DNA of 64,000 nucleotides from Chromera velia (GCA_018398765.1 JAHBMJ010001572.1:1-64000), one strand, 5' to 3'. Shown: positions 35,668-47,742, counted from the stretch's first letter. Translations and numbers: made by a program. The notes: generated by a model from the sequence alone, not told the origin.

Positions 35668-36620
35668 GTGCCCTCCCGAATCGGGACATTTCGACATCGT
35701 GTCACAGTTTTGATCTAGAATTCTCTGCTTGTTTCAGCAGTTTTATAGCCAAAACTATTAGTGTATTAAAGTCAACCTATAGTCTAGTAGTATAGTTTAG
35801 CTAGAAAAAATAGCGTTCGATCAAAAGGCAAAGTGCTTCCATATGCACAGATCCTATTATATATTTTATCTAATAAAATTTCTAGTGATTTTCAACAGAT
35901 GGACATAGCAGGAAGACTTAGCGCGGAACGTATTAATCTAGCAATCAATCAATCAATCAATCAATCAAAATCCTAACCGACAAATCTATTTAAATTTATT
36001 AAAATTTATATAAATTTATAAAATTCTACAAACATAAAATTTATAAAATTCTACTTATATTTCTATAATAATATAAAACAATCTGTCGGTGTAACTTAAT
36101 AGACTTTGAGGTATTGTACATACTAATAGTAATATAAGTTAAAGAAAGATTGTATGTCAGTGCGTATATGTGTATACGCACTAGATATACGCGCCTCCAT
36201 AGAAATTCTTGTCAGCAGTTTCTTCGAAAAAAATATAAAAAGAGAAGTTGTAAGACGTCGATCCATATATACGTCGTATATGTCACGAAACATCTAGCTA
36301 AGCATGTTCAGTTTGATCAATTCGGATTGCTGCAGAGAATTCCGAGGTCACCTGTAGCTAGGCCTGCAGATTAAAAGCACCGCAGCACGCTTGATCAACA
36401 AGGTATGTTTGACAGATAGGAAATTTAAAAGAAGGACAACAAAAAGAAGGGACCGGAGAAACTAAGTCTGAATGGTCACTACAGTCTGTGCGCAACACAG
36501 AAGAGTGACTGCACCGGTCCTTTACCTTTTGACTGTCTTGTCCACAGATTCACTCAAAACTAACGTTAAAGAAAAGCAAAAGAACTTTACCCTCGATGGG
36601 TAGATTAGCGAGACGCACAA
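35668..36620. other. AT-rich gene-free block
   Basis: Strongly AT-rich, with an AATC tandem run (about 35941-35967) and repeated TAAATTTAT-like words near 35990-36060. I see no gene. Confidence 0.6.
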
Positions 36621-38660
36621 CCAGTCAGTTGAGTCTGTTCTTTATGTAAGTGAGTTCTCCCGAATGTTCAATGGATCCGTGCATCTGACCTGGTGCTCCA
36701 GCTGGTGCATATGGGATTCTTTGCGGACCCGATGACGGGACCTTTCTCTTCTCCTGCATACACGAAATCGAAACAGAAAGGGAAACACACATACGCATCA
36801 TGCACGACTTTGTAACCACATTGTTCCAAGACGTCCTGTTCTGCTCGATCCTCTTCCATAAATTAAATGCATGCATCGATCATCGCAGGAAATCAAGCAC
36901 ATTGAAGAAGATGTTTTCATGCTATCGACCAAAGCAGTAGGGACTAGAGTAGGGACATCAGTCAAGTGCCTGTGCGCTACTTGACAGCGAAAGGAGTCAA
37001 ATCAATTGAAAGACAAAAAGCGGACCGGATGTTTTGTCTCCATGAAGCAAGGCCTCCTCCAGTCGCTCCATTGAACCATCTATCTGAGACTCTGAGTCCA
37101 TTGAACCATCCATCTGAGAGTCCACATATGTGTCCTGCAGACAACCAAAGGAGTCAGAAATCCAATGATGGACTGATGATGGACTGTGCCACAAAAAAAG
37201 AACAGAGTCCTTGCAATCGGCTGACAATTAGGCAAGAGGCGGGGACGTACAGGAATTGAAAGAGAAAGATGGAGAGCGAGAGGGGAGGCAAAATGGAGGA
37301 AAGGAAAGATAGAGGGTAAGGGGAAGGGGAAGGAGAAAAGCAAATTGAAAGCAGAGATGGGCATGAAGCATTGCTGCAATGGAGTGCGTCTAGCTGACCC
37401 GTTCTTTTTGACTCATCGAAGAGCCCTGTGTGGCCCCTGACCACAAGGACAAGAGCGAGCTTTCACACTCGGACTCTTCCTCCTCCTTAGAGGAAGACTT
37501 CTCCTTGTCCTCTCCGGCATCGTTCTTCTCTGCTGTGGCCGCAATGGCTTTCTCGCCTCCACCTTCGCCCTGCTCTGTCGCCCTTCTTCTCTTCCCGGAT
37601 TCTCTTTTCAGAAGGAGGCAGTGTGTCCTCAATACACAGCCGCGCCCGGTCGGCCGTTTTTCTGTCTCCAACGTCACTGCCGACTCAGTAGTTGGTTCAG
37701 GAGGTCTGTCACCCGGGGGGGACTCACCCCTGCAGACACGCATTAAATAAAGTGAAAAGTCAGCCAGCCTGTTTATGACCATCATTTAACAACCCATGAA
37801 TGCGATTTTCGTGGAGCAATTAAAGAAGAAGGGGTGAACAGAATGAAATAAGAGACCAACTTCTCGAAAATCCCCCCGAGTCGAGCATGCGCATAGGGAT
37901 TCTGTCAGATTCGCTGAACGAAATCCATATACAAACATATGTCTATCGACGCTGGCTGCTTCTCCGTCACAGACTCTGCCGACACTGCGTTTATCACATC
38001 ATTAGATGGCAAAACAGGGCTAAGCCTTACAGTCAGAAAATTTATGTGAGAAATCAAAGCACAAAATAGACAGAAGATGGCGTGCTAGATCATGCTAGGA
38101 GAAGGCGAAAAGACATTTTAGTCGATCATTTTGAAGAAACAAATGGCAGGAGACAGGGGAAAAGGGGGCAACAGAAACGAAAGGAAGGAAAGTCATCTAT
38201 TTGTGGGTGCACCAATGAACGAAAGGTTAAAGAAGAGAAAAGAGCAAACAACAGACCAGGTGCCTCCCTGTTCCCACTGGGCAGCGCCCCGTCATTTCCA
38301 TTCTCAGCCCCCCCATCGCCGTTCCCCTCTTCCGCGATGCCCGCGAGCCTGGCGCTGTGCCTTGCAGCGTCTGTTAACAAGGGAAGCTGTCCTTTCTTTG
38401 TGTGAGCCCAATGCAACACGTTCTGCCTCAGCATGACCGCTTTCAGGCGCACATGGCTCATCGCGTCCTTCGACAGGCGGCCACGAGAAACCCTCCACTG
38501 CCTTATAAAGGTCTGTCTCCGGGGTCGCCACTGCATCTGGGGGGGTCTGGATCAGACTGAAGGCCAGAAGGAACAAAAGTGCCCCTGTTGCTTATACATC
38601 GTCCTTCTTGGTGTATGTGTATAGTTCCGTTCTACTCGTTGACTTCTTGTCGACCGGGCA
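36620..38660 (-). CDS. Possible multi-exon hypothetical gene (uncertain)
   Basis: Several minus-strand stretches look like exons. 38536-38257 is an open frame starting MQWRPRRQTF with a helical Arg-rich part and ending at a donor-like CCTG|GTCTGT. About 37724-37391 follows a good acceptor and is Glu/Lys/Ser-rich (EKNDAGEDKEKSSSKEEEES), ending in a stop. A stretch near 37125-37020 has a short repeat (SQMDGSMDSES, SQIDGSMERLEE). 36859-36790 begins MEEDRAEQDVLEQCGYKVV. Phases could not be joined into one chain, and a second frame over 38576-38304 is also open. No family recognised. It may be a real fast-evolving gene or several fragments. Confidence 0.3.
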
Positions 38661-38839
38661 GAGCAGAATCTTGGATAGGAGGGCAGAGTCCAGTTCAAGT
38701 CGGTATTCACTGATGCAAGTATTGATAAATTGCACAGTATTTGAAGGTTTGTGATACAGAGTTCGCTGATCAGTCAAAGTCACCTAAGTCCCGAGAATTC
38801 CTCTAGTTGATTTCAAGTGTCAAAGACCTGAATAGACAA

Positions 38840-39080
38840 GTTACGGAATTTTCCGACAGTCAATACAATCATTCTCCGGAATTTGTCACTGAGGTGCTAC
38901 CAAACTTTTTGTCTAAGTTTTGGTTTTTCGCATGTGCGGAAAATTCTGCATGTCACTGAATCTGCATGTGTCGGAATTTTCCGCCATGCAGTCGGAATTC
39001 TCCGCAAGTCAGAAGTCGGAATTTTCCGCATATTTTCCGCAAGTGTGGAATTTTCCGCAAGTGTCGGAAAATTCCGCAAG
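38840..39080. repeat. Array of palindromic GGAATTTTCC(GC) words
   Basis: At least six copies of GGAATTTTCC or its variants, followed by GC(A), at about 38843, 38935, 38973, 38993 (GGAATTCTCC), 39018, 39047 and 39065, in both orientations with uneven 15-30 base spacing. Many are preceded by GTC and followed by GCAAGTG. Confidence 0.8.
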
Positions 39081-39240
39081 TGTTGTATATATCTGTTGTA
39101 GTGTTGCATATATGTGTTGCAGTGTTGCATTAGTGTTGCATGAGTGTTACATTAGTACATGTTGCATGAGTATATACAAGTATTGCATTAGTATTGCATG
39201 AGTGTTGCACTAGTTCAACTTGGGATATTGCCGGATGTTG
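39080..39240 (+). repeat. Degenerate GTGTTGCAT tandem array
   Basis: Words GTGTTGCAT, GTGTTGCAG, GTATTGCAT and TAGTGTTGCATGA repeat about ten times right after the palindromic array. Confidence 0.8.
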
Positions 39241-39753
39241 CGCTCGCTGCATGTTGCATCTGGTTGTATTTAATTATTATTTAATTTATAATGGAGATTC
39301 TACGAAATTGAAAGTCTCTTCCAACAGCTGAGATCCTATGTTGTCTGTGCACAAATGTGTCGGTAGGAGCACACGGTCAATCTACCATAAACCAGTACAA
39401 TCCAACAGGCTGCTGTCTGATTCAATTGGAATTTATCGAATATATGCTAATTACACGACATACAAAAAACGTATACATGCGAAAAACCATCGGAGAATGA
39501 CGCTTCGCATATACGCCGAGCTAAACATTTATAGCTCGAAATCAGCATGCCAATTAATCGCAGTATTACGTCGATCCTTGCAAGCCGATGGATAGACCGT
39601 AGGCATGATTAGAGAATATACGTTGTGTCCTGCGCGCGACGCCCCTCCGTATCCCTACCGCTGTCTTTTGTCTATCGCTGACGGTTCTCAGGTGCACTTG
39701 CGGAAGCAAACGACAACAAAAGGCCGTAACGTTGAAAATTAGTCATATGTAGA

Positions 39754-40353
39754 TTATTTTAGAACAAAACAAAGAAAGGACAAACACGCCTTCCAAAGAG
39801 AATGAAAACCATCATCACCAGTCCGACAGACTGCAGATATGAACAAATCAAGCAAAAATGAAACAGGCCATCCCAAAATATACAACTCCAAAAACAGAAA
39901 AGTAAGTTCGTCAACCAGGACAACCGCAGGTGCATTACAAGAAAGAAGTGTCCGGATAAGATGAGAGGATATTAGGCCCTTCTTAGCCGAGACAGAAAGA
40001 ACACAGGAGAAAGCATGCATCAGACGCACTCTACGAAGTGAAGGTAGGTTAGGAAAAGACGACCATCCTCCAGAAATGGGCAACAGAGAAAAAGCAACCA
40101 AATCACGAAAGAAATTAAAAAGAACATCACGGTTAGGATTAACAGCAGCAAAAAGCAAAATCGAAGGAGATTCCGGCAAAGAGAAAAGACGCAGACCAAG
40201 CACCGTAGATCCTTTTTGACGCTCTAAAACGCATGCAGGACTGTAGAAGTCTTCCTCAAGTAACTTTTCCATCATGGGGTCATCCGGCACGTCACTCATA
40301 CCACAGTCAGACCTAAAAACAATCGTTCTATCGTCCATGTATCTCCCTGCCAT
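39754..40353 (-). mobile_element. Reverse-transcriptase-like fragment
   Basis: A 199-residue open frame. It opens with GRYMDDRTIVF, which resembles the YxDD catalytic turn of reverse transcriptases, and continues with FYSPACVLERQKGSTVLGLRLF, which resembles the strand and FLGL-type motif that follow YxDD in RT palms. The rest, with SFPNLPSLRRVRLMHAF, could be the thumb. The upstream palm motifs are not seen, so it is a fragment; the family (LINE or other retroelement) is not clear. AT-rich flanks. Confidence 0.4.
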
Positions 40354-40673
40354 CTATTTCTCCCCCCCCCATGAAGGCTTCGATCTCATCAATGCAACAG
40401 AGTACTCTTTCCACACGGTAAAAAATCGGGCCCCACCAGATTTTAATTATATGTTGTATTGTATTGTAATATATTCTAATTTATTCTGTTTTTAAAGAAA
40501 TTAACATTTAATTTAAATTACAAGAAATTAATTTAACTGATGATCCCTCCTGTGCAAGATTATGCATAGTGTCTTTCTATCTATTCTTTCTTAAAAGTTT
40601 TGAAATCATTCTAGAAAATTATTCCTGTTTATTTTTAATATTTTACCTTTCCTCTAGCATATACTTATATACT
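40354..40673. other. AT-rich spacer
   Basis: AT-rich, with poly-T and ATTTAA words; nothing recognised. Confidence 0.5.
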
Positions 40674-41400
40674 TTACCTTTCTTCTATCCTTTCCTTGGA
40701 TGTGACAGTATACTTGTATGTCTTAATTTTGCCCCCAAAAAGCTTTTCAAAGACTGCCCGAGGAGCCTTCACAGCCGGAGCGCCCTTGCTCAGAAGGTCA
40801 GGCCGATCCCACCCATGTCTCTCCATTTTCTCCCCCATCTTTCCTCTCTCCCTAAAAACCAACCAGTTGAAGTCAATGAGCCCAAGTCCCCCCGTCAGAG
40901 TCACAACTACCACATTATCTCCCTTAAGATCATTGTGTACTGCATACACCCCCAGGAACCGCAGCACCTGTAGAAGCTCTCGGTAGGCAGTTTTAAATAC
41001 GGTGACAGAAACAACCTTCCCACTGCTGAACTCTCTTCTGATAGAAAGAGTACCTCCCTCTGTAAACGGCGTCACAGTGTATACAATTTTTTCCCCTCCT
41101 TCTCCCACGCAGTAGATAAGATCGTGGGGCAAGAAAAACCCCGCATCTTCCCCTGTCATACTCCAAGTGTCCTTTGTCTTAGCTTTCTCGATCATTCCAC
41201 ACCTGATCTATCATCTCCTTTGCTCCTCGAGCTGGAGCTCATTGGCAACTTCTCCGCGGTACTGCGACATTTATTTCTCGGAAAGCGGATGGAGGTTACT
41301 CTCTTGGAAGCTTTCTTTCAAAGCCTTCTCCCCATAGGGAATCCTCCTCAGAGCGACCCACGCCCCGTTGTTCTTCTGAACTTTGAAGATTGCGAGTGAT
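40674..41400 (-). pseudogene. Protein kinase remnant
   Basis: Minus-strand frame with an N-lobe-like piece (NNGAWVALRRIPYGEKA, a beta-3 Lys region with Arg beside it) at about 41390-41310, and in another frame a C-lobe start: YRELLQVLRFLGVYAVHNDL with HNDLKGDNVVV matching the HRDLKxxN catalytic loop and LIDFNW in place of the DFG motif. The N- and C-lobe pieces are in different frames with a stop between them, and nothing after the DFN segment resembles an APE motif or the rest of the C-lobe. Asn in place of Gly of DFG is unusual. I take it as a broken copy of a Ser/Thr-type kinase; an intron joining the two pieces cannot be excluded. Confidence 0.6.
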
Positions 41401-42890
41401 GAGAAGGGGGAATCAAGTCTCTCTCTTGACCTTCATTTGTTCCCTGCAAGTAAGTAAGCAAGCAAACAGGACTCAAACATGAATGGAGAAGACGTCGCAG
41501 TACAGCTGCTTGCAAAGAACCAGTTGTGCAAGGAAAGCAAGGACGCATATCATGCATCCGTCATGCGAGAGAGGGGGGGGCAAGGAGCGAGAGATCTGTC
41601 AAGCAGAAAAAGAGAATTTAGAATAATTGACGTCCATACCGAGCTAAGATGACCTTTTGCATATGTACAAGCAGATGTGTATGGATCGATTGGTTCCCCA
41701 ACGATGGACCCAGGTATGGAAGATTATCCTGTTTAGCTTTTATAAACAAGAAAACAAAAAAAAAAAGGTAAGCCAGATAAATACAGAGAATTAGTCGGAT
41801 AAAAGGATACGATGAGACTGATTGAACAGCAAAAAAGCCGTTGCAGGCCCTTTTCCCTCCACCAGCACCACCTTTTCATACAAAAACCCATACAGAACTG
41901 ACATGGTTAAAAAGCTCCCCAAGAAATAAGCATGCAGACAGAGTATGCTGACGCGAAGGCCCACTATCCCACATCCCCACGTGCCAAAGGAAAAAAACTT
42001 CACAATCTTTCTTCCTTTTTCTGAAGTCTCCCCCATTCCCAACAATGTTTTTAGCTCTCACGCTCACTCGTCGGCCTGCAAAGGAGGAAGACCTGGGCCA
42101 GGGGAGAAGGAGGAAGCCATGGAAGGCTACTATGGAAGACTCAATGACCATCGAGGAGACAGCCCATTCTTGGGAGCGGAGAGGCTCAGCTGAGATGGCG
42201 CTGATGCCCACAACCTGGTGATAGAGACCTGGGGGAAGGGAAGGGGAGCCGATTGCAAATGGGGGAAGGGTGAGGCCAAAGCCGGTGGGAGAGTTTGGTA
42301 GGTTTGGCAGGGTGGGAGTCGGAGGTGGCATAGTTTTGGGGTAGATATAGAAGGGGTTGGTGTAGGAGGAGGTGGGCAAACACTGAAGAGATCTTATGCA
42401 TGCCTGGCAGGATGTCTCCAGCAGGAGATGAAGGAGAGACTGCGTAGGGGTCGGTGTACAGTGCATTGAAAGTAATAATTATACTTGCAATAATTACAAA
42501 TAATTAGAAGCAATAATTTATTGTAAGCTCTTAGCTCATTGCAATCCATTACAATTAATTGTATATAATTTCAAAATTAAGAGTCTGAGGTGTTTTATTG
42601 GGCTTAAAACTAGTGAAAAACAAGGCCAAACGCGTGTTATAGGGCGCCAAAGCGATCAAACATATGTACCATGCAAAGTGGGCGCGGTACGCGTGCAGTG
42701 CGACTGCTTTGCACGCAATTAAGCCACGTAGACCGACGAAACACGTACATATATGTACAATACTGTTACATGTATATATTTATGGAAATGGCTCAGTTTT
42801 CTGTTGTTGTCTTTTGTTTGGCAGCTTCAGCCGACTAAGTAAAGCAAAGGAGCAGTGAGAAGAGTTCTGAGTTTTTACTTTCTTTTAACG
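41401..42890. other. Fragment-rich region, no clear gene
   Basis: On the minus strand 42466-41791 there are open frames, one hydrophobic (LRVSILCLHAYFLGSFLTMS) and one Pro-rich (PPTPTLPNLPNSPTGFG); they may be exons of a membrane protein but do not join clearly. 42467-42890 is AT-rich with TTACAATTAATTG-type words. An A run lies at 41756-41767. Confidence 0.3.
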
Positions 42891-43761
42891 ATGTCGTACT
42901 ATGGTTTTGCACCAGAACATATTTTTAAACACTTCTATGAACAGACTCTGTTGCAAAGCATTGTAGAGACAAACGACAAGGTGAGGTCATCAGTATTAAT
43001 ACCAAATAATAGCTTAGTAATGAGTTGTATAACTTAGTATAACTCCTTTCAAAGATTTTAAATTTATTTATATAAGTATTAAAATACTGTACATCACATT
43101 AAATATACATAAAAAAACATAAAAATGTTATTAATAGTCCTTTAAACACCCTAGAGCACCTAAAAAAATTAAATTTTTCTTTTATAAGCAATTATTAACA
43201 ATTAATTACAACTATTACAATGATTGTTTACATTAAACTGGTCAAAGCAATTTATTTGCAATTTATTTGTTCAAAGCACTGTCGGTGTACATGCAGGTGA
43301 GGGGGTTCAGCCAGCTATGCTGACATGCCGTGAGACAATGTTATGCATGTTGGTGGGTTCAGGTCCCGATCAGCATCATGAAAGAGCTGCTCTCATCTCT
43401 ATTTCCGACTCATCCCGAGCAGAGGCACCGCTTTCCCGCTGCCTCTGGTCCATGGTGTGGACGGCAGACCTGTTGGAGGGCTGGGAGGGAGTCCGAACTT
43501 GACTCCGAAGGGCAGAAGGGAGGGAGAACTATTGCGAGGACTCCTAGCCTGAGTCCCAAGGACATCCTCCAAAAGGGTGCAGTCGCCCACCTGCTGTTTG
43601 GAGAGGCAAAGGTTCTCTGGTCCATTTACTGGACCTCAGAGGGGACCGTCTTCGCCCTCTCGCTCCACACAAAAAGGAAATGCAGTCAGAGAGGCCCGTC
43701 ACCTGCACTTACATGCAAAAACACGTATATAACACGTACAGAGATGCATACAGTGCCATAA
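42891..43761 (+). CDS. Possible two-exon hypothetical gene
   Basis: Exon 1, 42891-42980, gives 30 residues (MSYYGFAPEHIFKHFYEQTL…) and ends at a donor AAG|GTGAGG in phase 0. A second open frame begins at an acceptor (GGGTTCAG, exon from 43363) in phase 0 with VPISIMKELLSSLFPTHPEQ and runs to a stop at 43759-43761, Arg/Ser-rich with GAVAHLLFGEAKVLWSIYW near the end. Intron of 382 bases is AT-rich. The join is plausible but the tail is low in coding character, so the true 3' end may differ. No family recognised. Confidence 0.35.
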
Positions 43762-44570
43762 ACAGGATGACCGGGGGCTCTGGGTCGAGGGCAACATGTA
43801 GAGTGGTATACAGAGGAAGGCGATGCTCACAGAGACGAAATCATAAACAAACAAGGCGATAAGTAGACGCCGCATTCCAGTGGCTGAGGAAAAGCCAGGA
43901 ATGAACAAGCGCGTGTCTAGATAAACATGTCGAGATCGCTGTACGGAAAAGTTTCTAAACAAATCATCCAACGTCCCCAACTAAAACTTCAAACAGAGAC
44001 CCCATTCACCCCTGAGACGACAGTAAAAAGACCTACCTGCAATGGAGAGAAGCTAGAGAATCCAAGTTTTCTTTTGAATCATATCTTCGATCCAGTCGAG
44101 TTGGTTCCTGCAAGAAATTAAGGGGGTGTCCGGTAACAAATAATCAAGCATTAATCTTGAGGAGGGGGGAATAGATCGATTTATGAATGGAGATTTGACG
44201 TAAAAAGCGAGAAACAGTCATCATGCGTGCACATAAGAGAAAGAGACATCTATCTTTCAGGAAAATGGAAGTTAAGATCATCGATCACAATCTTTTTTGC
44301 ATACGTAAATGCCCTTCTTGATTGGCTACCCAACGAGAGTGATGACTTTTGACTTCTTGCTTCCATTAGACATGTACAGAATTAAACAAACAAGAAATTC
44401 AACTTGACGATAAGACATACACAGAAAACTAATCTACCAAAGGAGCACTACGATACTTACAAAACAGCAGAACAATTTATGCAGATCATGATTCTTTCAA
44501 TTCCCCTACACGCACTGATGATAATTCTTAACTTACTTTTCGATTGGCTTGAAGTATGCAGTCCAGTGGC
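43762..44570. other. No supported gene
   Basis: A minus-strand frame (43980-43699) has a hydrophobic segment (RRLLIALFVYDFVSVSIAFL), possibly a membrane-protein exon, but no start or splice context supports it. The rest is AT-rich. Confidence 0.3.
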
Positions 44571-44574
44571 AGTG

Positions 44575-45167
44575 CTGCATGCGCAGAGAGACGAAAGAGA
44601 GAGCCACGATGATCCCTCTAGAGACCTTACCATACTTCCCAAGCTCTGCCTGTGGAGGTTCTGAGGCCAGGTTACAGGCCTGTATGTCCTCCATCTCTCT
44701 TCTTCGATCCTCTGGATCTGCCGACCATTGGACGTGTTCTTGAACTCATCAGACGGGAAGGCTGCGATGACCCAACTCGCGATGAAACAACACTTGTACA
44801 CAACCAGGAAGTTCCTGGCATACGCGAACAGGTGTTCCAAATCTCTGAAGTGGATCCCAAAGTGCTCTCCAAACAGCGTGGAACTCCACGACAGCGTTCA
44901 GCTGTCGTGGTCCTAAAAATACTACGCCACTACAATTCTTGCCTCTATAAACAAGCGTTGAACAGGAAGAGGAAAGGGAGAGAGGCAGAGAGGGAGAGAA
45001 GGAAGGGAGTAAAAAAGCAGAGAGACAGGGGAGAGAGGAGGGAAGGGAAGAGCGGAAGAGACAGGAAGGCCGCAGCACAAGACAGCCGGAGGACAGCAGA
45101 AGGGACGATTCGATTACAAATATGCAGACACAGAACTTCACTTTTTATAATTGAGCCGTGGAACTGA
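44575..45167 (+). pseudogene. Unknown gene segment, copy 1 of a diverged pair
   Basis: Related at DNA level to 48935-49230. Plus-strand frames include RDERESHDDPSRDLTILPKL at the start and IGRVLELIRREGCDDPTRDE later, in a different frame, followed by a Lys/Arg-rich low-complexity tail. Copy 2 gives RDERESYDGPSKDLTMLPKL and LEFIQREGFDEPTRPEERLR. The frames change between the parts in both copies, so introns or decay intervene. Function unknown. Confidence 0.4.
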
Positions 45168-45521
45168 GATATAATTTAACATCTGCACCGTAGCCTGCAC
45201 AAGTCCTAAACAGCCTAGTGATTTACTGGTAGTTGGAGAAGAGCGGTCAAAAGTGCAGCAAAACGGTGAGATAGACCAAGGGGGGACAGAAAGAGAGCGA
45301 TACATACATGTATAAGTATCATTCAGAATAAACTACGGAGAATATGGGAAAATATTCTATGAAAAGACACGGAGACGATAGAGGAAAAGACTCTAATTGA
45401 CTGCCAGTGGCTCGAAAACGGGGAGGCAGGCAGACAGGCTGTGGTACAGGCACGCAGAGGAAGGTAGACAGGCAGATAAGCAAACACAGAGACATGCCAC
45501 CATGCAAACATATCATTGAGG

Positions 45522-45522
<1 letters not shown>

Positions 45523-45579
<57 letters not shown>

Positions 45580-45617
45580 TACACACACACACACACATAC
45601 ACACACACATACACACA

Positions 45618-45684
<67 letters not shown>

Positions 45685-45685
45685 A

Positions 45686-45771
<86 letters not shown>

Positions 45772-45774
45772 CAT
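45523..45774 (+). repeat. CA microsatellite of about 250 bases
   Basis: CA dinucleotides broken by regularly placed ATACAC words. Produces meaningless Cys/Val and Thr/His frames on both strands. Confidence 0.97.
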
Positions 45775-45879
45775 AAGTCCTCCATGATTTCTTTGATCTT
45801 CGGCTCTTCCTCCTTCTGTTCACCTTCAGGGGGGTCATCCGATACGATTCCGATGCGGCATCAGTTGGAAGCAAATCAT

Positions 45880-45943
45880 ACAGCAACGGTGCCTCTAATG
45901 ATTTGATTTCCAAACTGCGAAGACAACAGAGGCGCCCCACGCT
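45880..45943 (-). pseudogene. Fragment copied from the LRR gene
   Basis: The minus strand starting AGCGTGGGGCGCCT at 45943 matches the LRR gene from about 52199 for roughly 65-70 bases with scattered differences; the protein VGRLCCLRSLEIKSLEAPL compares with VGRLCCLRSLEIESVEVPL. Similarity stops sharply on both sides. It is too short to function and shows that the LRR family had other copies nearby. Confidence 0.75.
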
Positions 45944-46097
45944 TAAGACAACCCACAACAAGACTTTTTCTACTTTTTCTGCTGCTTCTGCTTCTTGAAA
46001 GTTCCTGGGGCTGGCGGGGTTAGTCCTCCCTCAGCAACTATCCCGTACCCGTACATGTGCGTTTATACTAGGTTTAGGTTGCTTATAGGGGGGGAAC

Positions 46098-46270
46098 TAG
46101 GGGAACGGGTCTGCAAGAAAGACAGGTAGAAAGCAGAAGCGTGGCGTCAGTGAGAGAAGAAGCATATTAATATATGTAAGGCGTTATGCTAATGCACAAA
46201 AAGAATTGTATCAATAAAAGGGGTATCGCATGTGTATAATTGGAAGGACAAATGGAGTGAATGCGGGAAG
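46098..46270 (+). repeat. Direct repeat, copy 1
   Basis: GGGTCTGCAAGAAAGACAGG onward; about 165 bases, related to 47080-47243 with roughly 15 percent differences, both in plus orientation about 980 bases apart. Confidence 0.85.
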
Positions 46271-47079
46271 TTTCTCTTTTTGGCCTTTTATGAGCATTCA
46301 ATTTGATTTCTCTGCCTGCCTATGCACGGACTTCTTCAATCGGTCATGGCATTTCAAGAAAGCAAGATAAGAGATAAGAGGCTGTTAGAAGAAAGGGATT
46401 CTTCATGTAGTACTTAATACATTAGGCTCTTTTATTCTCCCAACTTTGTGTTTATCCCTGGAGTTCCGTCTACCTCTTTTCTTTTCTCTCTCTCAACCTC
46501 GTTTCCATTGCCTTGATTGCCTCAATGATTGATGTGTCCTTCCTTTCCCGTGCCTGAAGTCTCTTTTTTTTGGAAAAGTGAGCAAGGTGCCGATGAAATT
46601 CTCACAAACACACTCACATGTAGGCATCCACTCAGCATTCTCTCCAACCGTCCTAGCAACCGTCCTTATCGATCGATCACTTCCAAAGGCCGCAGCAGCA
46701 CTTCTTACCTTTCTTCGGCTTCAAATTTCCGTTCTTTCTGCCCTTTTGGCTGTATCTGCTGGCCTCTCCACTTTATGCAAGGAACAGGAGCGTGGCTCTG
46801 AATCTAGCTCTGAATTATTAATTACTGAATTAATGGATCATACGACACCTTTTCACCCCTCCACCTTGCCTATGTACGCACCCCGCACCTTCCTTTTTTG
46901 TTCTTTTCCCTAAGAGAAGCCTTAGAAGCACTTCTTCTTCTTTTTAGGCTACTTTTGCTTGTTCTTCTCCTTCTTTCTTGCCGGTAGCAGGGTCGAGCAG
47001 GGTCTGCCTTTCCATAGCAGTGCCCCCGTAGCTGAAGTTGTGGTGGGGCTGTGTCGGGGGGGGGGGTGCTCGAAGTCAA

Positions 47080-47243
47080 CGGGTCTGCAAGAAGGACAGG
47101 TGGAAAGCAGGACCGCTGTGTCAGTGAGGGGAAAAGTACGTTAATATATGTAAGACGTTATGTCAATGCACAAGAAGAATGGTGTCAATAAAAGCGGTAT
47201 CACATGTGTGCAATTGGAAGAACAAATGGAGCGAATGTAGGAG
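47080..47243 (+). repeat. Direct repeat, copy 2
   Basis: Partner of 46098-46270. Both copies contain the TTAATATATGTAA and TGTCAATAAAAG/TATCAATAAAAG words; the latter resembles a poly(A) signal. Confidence 0.85.
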
Positions 47244-47371
47244 AACACCCACATACACCCACAGTAAAGCAAACAGATGGGCACATGGGTAAAGACTGTA
47301 TACATGAGGTTCTGAGTCAACTTATACGCATGAGGAGGATCCTCCACTGCAATCAGCAAACACAGACACAG

Positions 47372-47417
<46 letters not shown>

Positions 47418-47742
47418 ACATATACATATACAGACGTGTGCATACATAGGCATGAACAGAGAGAGAGGGAGTGACTATGCGGGGAAAAGCAGTGCAGAAT
47501 GGGAAATGGGAGGAAGAATGCACACCGGGGGAAAAGAAGATGACTTACCTCACAAAAAGATATACTGAATGAATAATGCTGAGCGACTACCGTAAAAAAG
47601 TAAACACGACAAGTGACGGTTCTGCGTATATAAATACAAAAACAGAGGAAGGAGTAAAGCAGAGAGTTAGACGAGAGAAATCAAAAGGCACTGAATGGAA
47701 TGTGAAAAGCTTCAACAGTAGAGCGGGATCGAAAAACACATA

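Larger units (their letters stand above)
38661..39750. other. AT-rich block with two short tandem arrays
   Basis: Contains the GGAATTTTCCGC array (38840-39080) and the GTGTTGCAT array (39080-39240), described as separate entries. The rest is AT-rich without a supported gene. Confidence 0.6.
45975..47740. other. Region bounded by direct repeats, no supported gene
   Basis: Holds two direct repeats (46098-46270 and 47080-47243), T-rich sequence between them, a CA microsatellite (47374-47412) and AT-rich sequence. The 46440-46920 part is pyrimidine-rich on the plus strand and gives weak LINE-like charged frames on the minus strand, not firm enough to call. Confidence 0.4.

Noticed and set aside
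38840-39240. CRISPR-like array
   Set aside because: Spacing is uneven, units are short palindromes, spacers are not of fixed length, and the setting is a eukaryotic nuclear genome.
45319-45961. Long Cys/Val and Thr/His frames over the CA tract
   Set aside because: They are direct translations of a dinucleotide repeat; only the 64-base LRR-like piece at 45880-45943 has meaning.
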